Source: JAXMBN01 sp046349875
GTDB lineage: Bacteria > Planctomycetota > Planctomycetia > Pirellulales > Pirellulaceae
Direction of reading: 5' to 3'
Assembly (NCBI GenBank): GCA_046349875.1
Contig: JAXMBN010000003.1
Span: forward strand, 1-64,000
Length of the DNA: 64,000 bases
Positions 39,905 to 47,894 of this stretch are shown here, one piece after another. Each line of letters begins with the position of its first letter. The first letter of the stretch is position 1. The notes beneath the pieces were generated by a model. The model worked only from the letters and a program-made list of their open reading frames with translations, made no database searches and was not told the origin of the DNA. The position numbers and the translations under genes are program-made.

Positions 39905-40617
39905 TGTGGCACCGAGGTTGGTTTCTTGAGTTCGAGATTCGAGAAGTGCAACGTTAGGCAATAGCGATCTTCGAGAATCCGTCCCTCTAGGAATCCGCGA
40001 TAGGGCATTCCTCCTCTTCGTAGAATCAATGGTTCGCGGCTTTTCGGTCCTGCGCCGAGGACCATCAAGCAGTCTTTCTCGGACAACTCTTTGGCCATCG
40101 AGTAGAGAAAATCGTAGGTAATGCCGTTAATATGTTGGAGCTGGATCTTGCCTGAAAAGACAAACTTGCGAATGGCATCTTGCTTCTTAACGAAGACACC
40201 CGACCATCGCAAGGGAATGGTCCCGGAAATATTCGCTTCGGTTGGTTTCCATGTCCGTTCTTCCCGTTCTGTGCCATCGGGATGAAAGACTCGTTCGACC
40301 AAGTGAACATGATGCGCTAACTCGCCATCGCCGTTCACGTAGACGCGGGCGGTATCGCGCAAGAGCCTTCCCGTTTTTTCAAAATCGATTTCAGGATCCG
40401 AATCGACCAGCGCTTGGGCTAGAGCGTCATTGGAACCAAATCGTTGAAGCAATGCGGGATAATCGCAATCCATTGGGGCTTTGAGAAGGCGAATCGAGGC
40501 TGCTTGTTTCCCTTGAGGATCGAGCCATCGAACTCGCTTGGTTGGTTGCACGCTGGTAGCTTGGACGACTGCATCGCGTCCCAAACTGTTTGCAAGATGG
40601 ATCTCGTTCATCAGCAA
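39901..40617 (-). CDS. Unknown protein coupled to the ligase-like gene
   Basis: 238 residues, no signal peptide or membrane segment, no recognised family. Its C-terminal half has VFVKKQDAIRKFVF (about 145-158) and a closing RYCLTLHFSNLELKK. Both resemble pieces of the extra C-terminal domain of the adjacent ligase-like protein (VFVK...MIRKFV and GLHFTDFSANRK), which suggests a shared domain. The middle of the protein has VYVNGDGELAHHVHLVERVF. Its stop overlaps the ligase-like start as ATGA, so the two are translated together. Probably a cytoplasmic partner, but no activity can be assigned. Confidence 0.68.
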   Translation of the reverse strand: MLMNEIHLANSLGRDAVVQATSVQPTKRVRWLDPQGKQAASIRLLKAPMDCDYPALLQRFGSNDALAQALVDSDPEIDFEKTGRLLRDTARVYVNGDGELAHHVHLVERVFHPDGTEREERTWKPTEANISGTIPLRWSGVFVKKQDAIRKFVFSGKIQLQHINGITYDFLYSMAKELSEKDCLMVLGAGPKSREPLILRRGGMPYRGFLEGRILEDRYCLTLHFSNLELKKPTSVPQ

Positions 40618-40645
40618 TCACCTTCGCTGCACATTACTGCAGATA

Positions 40646-41263
40646 CTAAATCATATCGAAGCTCATGAGATCATCGTCGCCGTCTTCATCCTCAGATGGT
40701 GAGGACTCCGCAGCGACTGTCGTTTGAAGACCAACAAAATCGATTTTGGAAGGAACTCCCAATGCAAGAAAAAGAGTACCTTCATCGTTCGTCAATAGAA
40801 AAGCCGTGTCCGCTTCAATGCCACCGCGATAGCTGAAAGCAAACGTAAAGATCGTTCCCTTCGAAAGCTCTTGACGAAGGTCATCGCACTCGACATCGAT
40901 GTTCAATTCGTAGATCGACTTGATGTTATGCTGAAGATAGTCATCGACGGTAGCGGTATCGAAGAGTTTGATTGGCGCAAGAAAACTTGATGCGACGGGT
41001 TCAAAAGGCTTTCCTTCAGCATCAACTGCGGTGAGATCCGTTTTGGAATACCATTCACCATCGGAGTTCAGGTAACCCATTCCGGTCCCGCCGAGAGCAA
41101 CCATCGTCTGACCATCATTGGTCAACGTGGCAAGTTCACAACGCCGACCTTGGAGATCGTAGGCTTCGGTCTTCTTAAAGCCATACAGTTTGTCGCGATC
41201 GATCTTCGCCATATCAAACGGAAGATCTCGGTCACCGAATTGAAGCACCAAGGGTTTGGCCAT
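40646..41263 (-). CDS. Unknown acidic-tailed protein, first gene of the ligase-like operon
   Basis: 205 residues, cytoplasmic by prediction, no family recognised. The N-terminal half is beta-rich with DKLYGFKKTEAYDLQGRRCE and GGTGMGYLNSDGEW. The C-terminus is strongly acidic (SPSEDEDGDDDLMSFDMI), a type of tail often used for protein or nucleic-acid-mimic contacts. It lies 28 bases upstream of the 39901-40617 gene in the same direction, so the three genes form one unit. Start ATG 41263. Confidence 0.65.
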   Translation of the reverse strand: MAKPLVLQFGDRDLPFDMAKIDRDKLYGFKKTEAYDLQGRRCELATLTNDGQTMVALGGTGMGYLNSDGEWYSKTDLTAVDAEGKPFEPVASSFLAPIKLFDTATVDDYLQHNIKSIYELNIDVECDDLRQELSKGTIFTFAFSYRGGIEADTAFLLTNDEGTLFLALGVPSKIDFVGLQTTVAAESSPSEDEDGDDDLMSFDMI

Positions 41264-41493
41264 GGCTGTAGCCCATCAGCATTGGCAAGAGCGAAGCCTC
41301 ATAAGACTTCGGGGTGAAATAAAGCATGTCACCGCAAAGCTTAATTAAGAGAATGACGCCACTCCAATCCTTTCCTCCCAAAAAATGGGGAAAGTCCAGG
41401 AGGGAGCCTAGCTAGACGGGCTGGTGCGAATGTGCCGAATAGGCAAATCGCTAGACCGTCGAAGAGTTCTTGCGGAGACGAGAATAGGCCTGG

Positions 41494-42732
41494 CTACTTT
41501 TTGGCTTTGGTGGGCTTGGACTTGCCTGGCCAGAAGCTAAGCCAATTGGCAGCGTTGTTGGGCTGCTTCTCTTCTTCGACGCCTTCTCCTTCGATGGGAG
41601 ATTGGCCGATGAGTTTCTCGGTCAGTTGCGAGATCGCCAAGGTGATCGGAGCCTTGGGAGCTTGTTCGATCAAGGGAATGCCGTTGTTGCGCATTTCTAC
41701 CATGGTTCGATAGTCATTGGGGATCTGATGGAAGACATCCCGTCCAATCGTCTCTTTGGCTTTCTTCAAACTGATCTGTCCGCTCTCCAATCCCATACGG
41801 TTCACGACAATTTTGACCTTGTCGCGAATTCCTTCCATCTCTTCGAAGCTCATCAACAGGCGAACCATGTTTCGAAGGCATGGGAGGTCGAGCTGAACGA
41901 TGAGGATAACATCATTGGCTAACGACATCGCCGTGAGATCCACTTCGCTGAACGACTTTGAAATATCGAGTACAACGTGGGTGAACGATGCGCGAATCAA
42001 TCCGAATACCTTGCGAAGACTATCAGGATTGATGAGAGGCACATCTTGAAGCTGCACTGGACGCGGCAACAGGTAAAGCCCCGAGGAGTGCTTTGTCAAC
42101 GAACGGCGAAGGAGTTGGAAGTCGAGACGCGATACGTTCTGGGTTACGTCGACCAAACTGTAATCGGGAATGGTGTCCAAGAATACGTCGGCATCTCCAA
42201 GTGCCAAGTCGAGGTCGACCAAAGCCACCGAGTTTTCCGGATGTTGAGCGAGGTTGCATCCGATGTTGACGGCCAAAGAAGTGCAGCCAACACCACCCGT
42301 GGCTCCAGCAACTGCGATCACTTTGCAGCCGCGGGATCGACCATCCGTCGAACCATACTTTGAATCATTGATGCGATTGAAGGCCAGCATCAGTTCATCG
42401 ATGCTGATGGGGAGTGTGATGAACTCTTTCGCGCCTGCCCGCATCGCTCGTAAGATCTGCTGCCCATTGGTAGCTGCAGAAGCCACGAGAATAGCGCAAT
42501 CCGGCGACTCGGCTTTTAGCTTCTCGATGAGTTGAAAAGCTTTCTCCGTGTCGGTATCGATGTTGATCACGCCAACATCGGGCTTCGTTTCTTTAATGAC
42601 ATCGGAGAAGAACTCGTAGCGTGAGCATTCGGCTTCGAGCCACACCATTTCCATGCCCAAAAGCATGTTCTTGAGTTGCTCACGAGTTTGATCTTTGGGG
42701 TCAACGATGGCAATTCTTAGGACGTTACTCAT
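41494..42732 (-). CDS. cpaE: Flp pilus assembly protein CpaE/TadZ-like
   Basis: Localisation factor for Flp/Tad pilus assembly. Residues 1-125 form a receiver-like domain, residues 135-380 a ParA/MinD-type ATPase fold. The phosphate loop reads GATGGVGCTS (143-152), so both lysines of the usual deviant Walker A (KGGxGKT) are missing, as in other atypical TadZ proteins; ATP hydrolysis is therefore doubtful. VALVDLDLALGDADVFLD is the next typical motif. A Lys/Pro-rich tail follows. It is the last gene of the pilus operon present here; the secretin gene lies 19 bases upstream. Confidence 0.87.
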   Translation of the reverse strand: MSNVLRIAIVDPKDQTREQLKNMLLGMEMVWLEAECSRYEFFSDVIKETKPDVGVINIDTDTEKAFQLIEKLKAESPDCAILVASAATNGQQILRAMRAGAKEFITLPISIDELMLAFNRINDSKYGSTDGRSRGCKVIAVAGATGGVGCTSLAVNIGCNLAQHPENSVALVDLDLALGDADVFLDTIPDYSLVDVTQNVSRLDFQLLRRSLTKHSSGLYLLPRPVQLQDVPLINPDSLRKVFGLIRASFTHVVLDISKSFSEVDLTAMSLANDVILIVQLDLPCLRNMVRLLMSFEEMEGIRDKVKIVVNRMGLESGQISLKKAKETIGRDVFHQIPNDYRTMVEMRNNGIPLIEQAPKAPITLAISQLTEKLIGQSPIEGEGVEEEKQPNNAANWLSFWPGKSKPTKAKK

Positions 42733-42750
42733 TGATCAGTCGCTCCGGAG

Positions 42751-44385
42751 TTATCGACGTACCGCATTGGTGGCCGGTGTGGCCGGAGAATAAGCTTGCG
42801 CGGGAACAACAGGGGCTAGATTTCCATTGGCCGAGGGTTGCATCATCGCTTGAGCGTTTCCTGCATTTCCCCATTTGGCATTCATGCCGGCGGGAGAAGC
42901 ATAACTTGTGTTTGCCGTCGACATGTTTGGATTCATGGAAGAAGCATTCATCGCTGTTCCATTGGGACCACATGGACCACAAGCGGCTCCATTGACCTGC
43001 AATGAACCTGGCCCACAATTTGTCGGCACTTCCATATAGCCCTTGCCATAGAATTCGCGATCGTTCGGATTAGTGGAGTTGTAGCCAGGACCACCGGGCG
43101 GAACTTCACAAGCTTCCATAGGACCAGCGAAGTCAGGAGTGACGGTAATCAAAAGTTCGACTTCGTTTTGAACTTCACGATTGGCTCGGAATGCTGCACC
43201 TAGATAAGGAATATCCGCTAAGCCTGGCAAACCGATCGATTGTGTTTCGGTTCGTACTTGGAGCAAGCCCGCGAGAGCCAATGTCTGGCCTGCTCGCAAT
43301 TCGACGGCTGTGTCGACGAATCGACTACGCAAGCCTGGTACCGAAACGCCGCTGAGCGTTACGGTTCGCGATGTATCGATCTCACTGATGGTGGGGCGAA
43401 CTTCAAGGAAGATGCGACCGTCGCCGCGAACCTTCGCGACGAAATCGAGACGTGTTCCGAATTCGCGAAACTCCACGCCCACTTGGCCTAAGCCCGCTGG
43501 CACCAAAATCGGGAACTCACCACCCGAGTTGAAGCTCGCGGGTCGCCCATCGATAGCAACCACAGTTGGGTCAGCCATTACCTTCACAAGATTGTTCGAA
43601 CGCAAGGCGCGAATGAAGGTGAAAAAGCTCGTACTATTGTCAACCACTCCGACCTTGAACGTGTCGAGTCCGGTGGAGCTAAATCCCGTACCAGCTCTCA
43701 TCACGCCACTAACGCTCTGGCCAACAAAATCATCGCCCGTGCCGAGTCCCCAGTCGATGCCAAGTTCTCGCAGTTTGGTTCGAGAAACTTCAAGGACTTG
43801 CGTGTGGAGCATCACCGTATGCATTCCAACAACGCCGATCTTATTGATGACCGTAGGATAATACTGTTCGGCGATCGTAACAACTTGCTCGACGTGCTCG
43901 TCGCTGGTCACTTGTCCAGAGAGGATGACGGCATTGTTGATGGGGCGAACCATGATGTTGGCGGTTGGAAACTCGGACTTGAGTACCGCTTCCAGTTCGC
44001 GAGCATCGCCAAGGACTACGACTTGAACGGTCCGCATGACTTCGTTCTTGTCGTAGAGATCGATCTGGGTCACACCCGTTGCTTTGGCCGAAACCATCAA
44101 TTGGTTGCGGCTGATCGGTTGCACCTGAATCATCGCGTCGTTATGAACGATGGATTTGGTGATATCCTGATCGAGTTCCAACAGCTTGCTGCTGTTGATG
44201 ACCAATTGCATTTGGTCTTGGTTCTTGCTGACGACGAATTTGCCGTCGGGGATGGCGACACCCCCACGAGCCGATGATACCGTTTGGGCGAACGCGGTAC
44301 CACTCGACAAGCAAGCCCAGCAAAGAGCGTGTGCGAGGAATTGACGTAGACGATGAGTTTTGTTTGTTCGAGCCACTTGCTTCAC
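42751..44385 (-). CDS. cpaC: Flp pilus secretin CpaC/RcpA-like
   Basis: Outer membrane channel for the Flp pilus. Signal peptide with a cut after SGTAFAQ (about residue 34), N-terminal pilus/BON-like domain (about 45-200) and the secretin domain (about 210-440) with GQTLALAGLLQVRTET, GLPGLADIPYLGAAF and EVELLITVTPDF. The last 120 residues are Asn/Ala/Gly/Pro-rich with several Cys (EVPPGGPGYN, GAACGPCGPNG), unusual for secretins and apparently disordered. Located between cpaB and cpaE on the same strand. Confidence 0.9.
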   Translation of the reverse strand: MKQVARTNKTHRLRQFLAHALCWACLSSGTAFAQTVSSARGGVAIPDGKFVVSKNQDQMQLVINSSKLLELDQDITKSIVHNDAMIQVQPISRNQLMVSAKATGVTQIDLYDKNEVMRTVQVVVLGDARELEAVLKSEFPTANIMVRPINNAVILSGQVTSDEHVEQVVTIAEQYYPTVINKIGVVGMHTVMLHTQVLEVSRTKLRELGIDWGLGTGDDFVGQSVSGVMRAGTGFSSTGLDTFKVGVVDNSTSFFTFIRALRSNNLVKVMADPTVVAIDGRPASFNSGGEFPILVPAGLGQVGVEFREFGTRLDFVAKVRGDGRIFLEVRPTISEIDTSRTVTLSGVSVPGLRSRFVDTAVELRAGQTLALAGLLQVRTETQSIGLPGLADIPYLGAAFRANREVQNEVELLITVTPDFAGPMEACEVPPGGPGYNSTNPNDREFYGKGYMEVPTNCGPGSLQVNGAACGPCGPNGTAMNASSMNPNMSTANTSYASPAGMNAKWGNAGNAQAMMQPSANGNLAPVVPAQAYSPATPATNAVRR

Positions 44386-44497
44386 ATCCTTGTGAAACCC
44401 ATCACCAGCAAGCCCACATTAGGTGAGCTTGGCTGACAATGTTCTCTTCCTTGAGTTTAGTTGTTGTAGAGGAAAGACATCCTGTCTTCCCGTCGCC

Positions 44498-45598
44498 CTA
44501 CTCGCTCTTACTGTCTTTGGAATCCTTGTTGGAGTCCTTGGGATCACCCTTCTTTGCTCCAGGGCCTGGGGCACCTGGGTACGAAGGGGAAAAGCCCGAG
44601 GTCGACCAACTGCTGGTTGATGGATTCCAAACCATGTTCCCAGCGGAAACGCCCGATACCATCTGATTGGAAGCTGAAGATCCGTTTTGCTTCGACTCTG
44701 GAGTTACCAGTTCGGGCATCCCGTCTCGATCTTCCCATCGATATTTAGAAAGACCCGAAGGCGAAATGATGACCATTTCTCCCCCTTCGTCATTCTTTTT
44801 TGTTTGTAGTTGCATCGACATCACCGAAGCGATATCCATCGTAGGTTTGGTCGATGCTGCAGCAGATTCAGCCGCCTTGTCACCGGATTTGATCCAGGAT
44901 AGGAATGCGGCACCGTTTTCGATGCTCTCATCGTTTGTCACTTCTTCCTCGGAGGGAGGTCGAAGAGCAACGCGAAGTTTGCCAAGATTCGTCGCAGTAT
45001 TCACCGCTTCGTACTGCGAGTTGCGAATCAATAATTGAATCGATTTGATAGCTTTCGTTCCCTGTTCGCCACTGTCGCGAACAGCATTCCCATCGACGGC
45101 TTTGACGGTCACGTTTTCGACGATCAAAATCGTTTTGGTTTCTGGGACTCGGCCACCTTTTTCAAAGAAGCCGAAGATGTCAACGCGATCTCCAGGCTTG
45201 ATGTAGTTCATGTCGGAATTGTTGTCTTTGACCGGAAGGTCAAAAACCTTGTAGCCCTTGGGTATCGTCGTTGAGAGACTATCAATCGCATTGCTCAACT
45301 TCTTCTTGACGATTGGCTCGCCTTGGAAGAGGCTCTGGCTCGCATACTTACCGTCTGCCTCTTTGAAGTCGGTGATGGCCCCTGGTGGAACGCGGTCTTT
45401 GGGCCATTTTTCCACTTTGACGTTTTCGGAATTGATCTTCCGTGTGGTTTCGATGTCTTTCACCGCGACCAAGATCTCGACCATCGCTACTTCGGGAGCA
45501 GCCTTTTTCTGATCGAGCACCACTTGGCTTATGGCGACGGACGCGACGAGTCCGCAGCCTAAGGCCATCGCAAGTAGAACCCAAGATTTAGTACGCAT
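44498..45598 (-). CDS. cpaB: Flp pilus assembly protein CpaB/RcpC-like
   Basis: Periplasmic inner membrane-anchored protein that supports the secretin. ATG 45598 (MRTKSWVLLAMALGCGLV) gives one N-terminal membrane helix. A SAF/RcpC domain follows: VLVAVKDIETTRKINSENV, GAITDFKEADGKYASQSLFQGEPI, GYKVFDLPVK and IKPGDRVDIFG. The C-terminal 130 residues are Ser/Gly/Lys-rich and end in a charged tail (DPKDSNKDSKDSKSE). 366 residues. The gap to the secretin gene downstream is 112 bases and the one to the peptidase gene upstream about 410 bases. Confidence 0.9.
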   Translation of the reverse strand: MRTKSWVLLAMALGCGLVASVAISQVVLDQKKAAPEVAMVEILVAVKDIETTRKINSENVKVEKWPKDRVPPGAITDFKEADGKYASQSLFQGEPIVKKKLSNAIDSLSTTIPKGYKVFDLPVKDNNSDMNYIKPGDRVDIFGFFEKGGRVPETKTILIVENVTVKAVDGNAVRDSGEQGTKAIKSIQLLIRNSQYEAVNTATNLGKLRVALRPPSEEEVTNDESIENGAAFLSWIKSGDKAAESAAASTKPTMDIASVMSMQLQTKKNDEGGEMVIISPSGLSKYRWEDRDGMPELVTPESKQNGSSASNQMVSGVSAGNMVWNPSTSSWSTSGFSPSYPGAPGPGAKKGDPKDSNKDSKDSKSE

Positions 45599-45616
45599 GG
45601 ATGGAATGCCCCGCAA

Positions 45617-46008
45617 TAATGGAGGTCAATTGTGTTTCTGGTTGCTGTGTGAGAACATCCATTCCCACTCTCCGCTCATTTTGGGCATCCATACCAAGCG
45701 ATCGTGGCTCCGAGCCTTTGATCACCTATTCCGTTTATTGGCGTTCGAATCCATCTATCTGGAACTCAATCGCCTTGCTTCCAATAATGCAAATAACCGT
45801 TTCACTTTTACTAACCCCAACTCCCCGCAACTTTGGAAGGGCGAGGTGTTGAAGTTTGCGGTCTAGGAACACTCTTCCATTACCTTTTCGGCTTTTGGGA
45901 CGCCAGTATCCGGTAGAATCGTTAGAAGTGGCAAAGTTAATGCAAATTGCCCAGGTTTTAGGCCTGGGCAACATTGTTCAAGTTACGCATTTTGACAGGC
46001 GGTTGAGC
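45617..46008. other. Intergenic region within the pilus cluster
   Basis: About 390 bases between the peptidase and cpaB genes. No convincing coding frame on either strand. The only structure I see is the hairpin at 45947-45971, listed separately. The stretch is long enough to hold a promoter for cpaB, but I cannot assign one. Confidence 0.5.
45947..45971 (-). terminator. Perfect 9-bp hairpin downstream of the prepilin peptidase gene
   Basis: TTGCCCAGG and CCTGGGCAA form a perfect nine-pair stem around a seven-base loop, about 40 bases after the peptidase stop. There is no clear T run after it on the minus strand, so it may be an attenuator or mRNA-stabilising hairpin rather than a full intrinsic terminator. 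Confidence 0.45.
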
Positions 46009-46572
46009 TTAGAAGTACATTCCTTGCACGGCGAAGTAACCCAAAGCTGCAACTGTCATAGGAATCCCGTAGGGAAGCAACAGCATCTTGCTCTTTCGAT
46101 CTGCGGCCTGTTGGAACAGGACTTCGGCATCGCGAATCTTGAAGATGTCGTAGGTGATTTGTTGGAATTGAGCGTAGTGCTTGAGCCAGTTTCCGCTCCA
46201 AGCAACCATGATCACAGCCATGATCGCGCCGATGACTGTGGTCGCAGCAAAGATATAGAATGTGTGCTCGACATAAACCCAAGCACCAATCCCTGCTAGC
46301 AATTTGACGTCTCCAGCGCCCATTCCACCGATGGCATAGAGGAAAAATAGCAAGCTAAGACCGACGATGCTGCCAAGGACGCTCCATCCCAGTCCAGGGA
46401 ATCCGGCGGTTGCGAAACTATAGAGCCACCCACTAGCAATCATTGGGAAGGTGATCCAGTTCGGAACCTTCAGCATCCAGCCGTCGATCACTGCAGCCAC
46501 TACGAGGACTACCGAGACTAGCCAAATGTGCCAATGTGTTACCATTCCATTGAGGATTGTGTTCCAGTCCAT
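46009..46572 (-). CDS. cpaA: Prepilin peptidase, A24 family (CpaA/TadV-like)
   Basis: Inner membrane aspartyl protease that trims Flp prepilin. 187 residues with about five hydrophobic segments. The two catalytic aspartates are seen: D in VVAAVIDGWMLKVPNW and D in the GxGD motif GGMGAGDVKLL. No N-terminal methyltransferase domain, as usual for Tad-type enzymes. Its likely substrate, the Flp pilin, is encoded about 350 bases upstream on the same strand. Confidence 0.9.
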   Translation of the reverse strand: MDWNTILNGMVTHWHIWLVSVVLVVAAVIDGWMLKVPNWITFPMIASGWLYSFATAGFPGLGWSVLGSIVGLSLLFFLYAIGGMGAGDVKLLAGIGAWVYVEHTFYIFAATTVIGAIMAVIMVAWSGNWLKHYAQFQQITYDIFKIRDAEVLFQQAADRKSKMLLLPYGIPMTVAALGYFAVQGMYF

Positions 46573-46636
46573 GTGTGTGACTCCTTGTGTATCAATTGGT
46601 GCTGAACCAATAACGTTCAGATGAATGAGTTGTGGG

Positions 46637-46747
46637 CTATCGAGGCTGAATCATCCACATGACGGTGGCTGCAAAGACTGTCCCAACACATGCGATGATT
46701 TCCCAGAGACCAGCGACGGCTTCGATGGGTAACAGGGTTGGAGTCAT
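46637..46747 (-). CDS. Tiny single-helix membrane protein (about 36 residues)
   Basis: Short frame MTPTLLPIEAVAGLWEII followed by one hydrophobic helix and the end MWMIQPR. GGGAGG lies nine bases before ATG 46747 and three before an alternative ATG at 46753, so 46747 is favoured. It sits in the pilus operon between the pilin and the prepilin peptidase, the position often held by a small membrane or pilin-like protein. No G-x(4)-E pilin cleavage motif is present, so I do not call it a pilin. Confidence 0.5.
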   Translation of the reverse strand: MTPTLLPIEAVAGLWEIIACVGTVFAATVMWMIQPR

Positions 46748-46924
46748 TTTCATTCGCCTCCCGATAGTCGAGGAGACCATCGATGAAGAATCGGCAAAGG
46801 ATGAGTGCGAGCAGCCAAGGGCGGGTGCAGAGGTTAAACAACCCGCTACACCCATTCCTTGACTAAACAAGAGGCGTCGCGAAACGCCAGTAGATCGAGT
46901 GCGTCGCCTGAGGCGACGAATCGA

Positions 46925-47104
46925 TCAAGGACCTTGAATCTGGTTTGCCACGCCTTGGAAGGTAGCCGAGGCGTTCGTACCGATTGCTCGTACGGCGCTC
47001 AAGCAAATAACGATGATCAATGAGAGCATGACCGCGTATTCAACTGCGGTTGGGCCGTCTTCGCTCTTCAAAAATCTCTTCAGTTTCTTTGTAAAGTTCT
47101 TCAT
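46925..47104 (-). CDS. flp: Flp family type IVb pilin
   Basis: Major pilin of 59 residues. ATG 47104 follows GGAGAGGGAG closely. The prepilin has a basic leader (MKNFTKKLKRFLKSEDG) and is cut by the A24 peptidase after G, giving a mature protein PTAVEYAVMLSLIIVICL with the Flp-type Glu-Tyr pair at positions 5-6. The hydrophobic stretch forms the pilus core. The rest is short (NASATFQGVANQIQGP). First gene of the pilus cluster. Confidence 0.92.
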   Translation of the reverse strand: MKNFTKKLKRFLKSEDGPTAVEYAVMLSLIIVICLSAVRAIGTNASATFQGVANQIQGP

Positions 47105-47402
47105 TTTCTCCCTCTCCGAAAGCAAGGGCCCGAGTTAAAAACCCGGAGCAACCAGATTTAGCGTTCCAGCGTTGCGTCTCACCACAGATCGCACGTCAGA
47201 ACGCCCGTGACTAAGGCCTAATCAGGCAACATCGCGTACTTCTGCGACATCGAAGGAAATCTAGGATAGAATAAGGGTGTGTCAAATTGATTTGGTTAGA
47301 GAAACCGTAATGTCTGCGGTGACACTGCCATCGGAGTAGTCCTTGCTCTGCGCAATCGGAATAACCAGAACACCGAATCGACCGGAGCAATAGAAAACGA
47401 GC

Positions 47403-47621
47403 ATGTGCCACCCAAGTCAGGAGTCGTCAGACGATTCAAAACTTCTTTGGAATTCCCTTTGCGAAGGATGCCGTCAGTGTCGAGTGATCGTATCCGGTAA
47501 AGGATCTCGGTTTCTTTTATGCCAATCAGGCATCGACGATCCCCATTGGCCGAAGTACCCCTCGCAACCGGTCATTCAATGTTCGCGATTCCAAATTCGT
47601 TCGACGGATGTTGAGTCGTAA
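47403..47621 (+). CDS. Small cysteine-rich zinc-ribbon-like protein
   Basis: 72 residues with a Cys pattern CEGCRQC, then GKGSRFLLCQ and PVIQCSRF, suggesting one zinc site. The sequence SGKGSRFLLCQ followed by WPKYPSQPV resembles small planctomycete proteins of unknown function. It is transcribed toward the repeat block. Role unknown; the start ATG 47403 has no clear ribosome site. Confidence 0.55.
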   Translation: MCHPSQESSDDSKLLWNSLCEGCRQCRVIVSGKGSRFLLCQSGIDDPHWPKYPSQPVIQCSRFQIRSTDVES

Positions 47622-47856
47622 TACGATCGTCCCGATCGTGTGAATAACATTATTGCTGAGCGAATCGATCGGTGTGGGGTATGCACGGCTGTGTGGTACT
47701 TTTCCACGGTTGAGACAACCGTGCTACGTAATACGATCGTCCCGATCGTGGGAATAACGTTATTGCTTAGCGAATCGATCGGTGTGGGGTAGGCACGACT
47801 ACGTGACTTCTCCACGGTTGAGACAACCGTGCTACTTAATGCGATCGTCCCGATCC
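47618..47856. repeat. Two full and one partial copy of a 108-110-base repeat with two palindromes
   Basis: Unit 1 starts near 47618, unit 2 near 47728, and a third start is seen at 47838-47856. Each unit opens with TAATACGATCGTCCCGATCGTG (stem ACGATCG / CGATCGT, loop TCC), carries CGAATCGATCGGTGTGGGGTA and ends with CCACGGTTGAGACAACCGTGCTAC (stem CACGGTTG / CAACCGTG, loop AGA). The second palindrome has the same stem core as the repeats at 18421-18616. The block lies between the Zn-ribbon gene and the metal RND pump and also fills the 3' side of that pump gene. Confidence 0.85.
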
Positions 47857-47894
47857 ATCATACCTCTGCCCTGCCCTTTCGGATCTTTGTTTGG

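Noticed and set aside
41381..41420. GGGGAAAGTCCAGGAGGGAGCC resembling part of an RNase P RNA core
   Set aside because: No other RNase P core elements (P4 pairing partner, AGANNA-type segment) follow within the intergenic space.
47211..47411. 66-residue minus-strand frame upstream of the pilin
   Set aside because: No family, no ribosome site, rich in Arg/Cys/Leu as expected from a non-coding frame.
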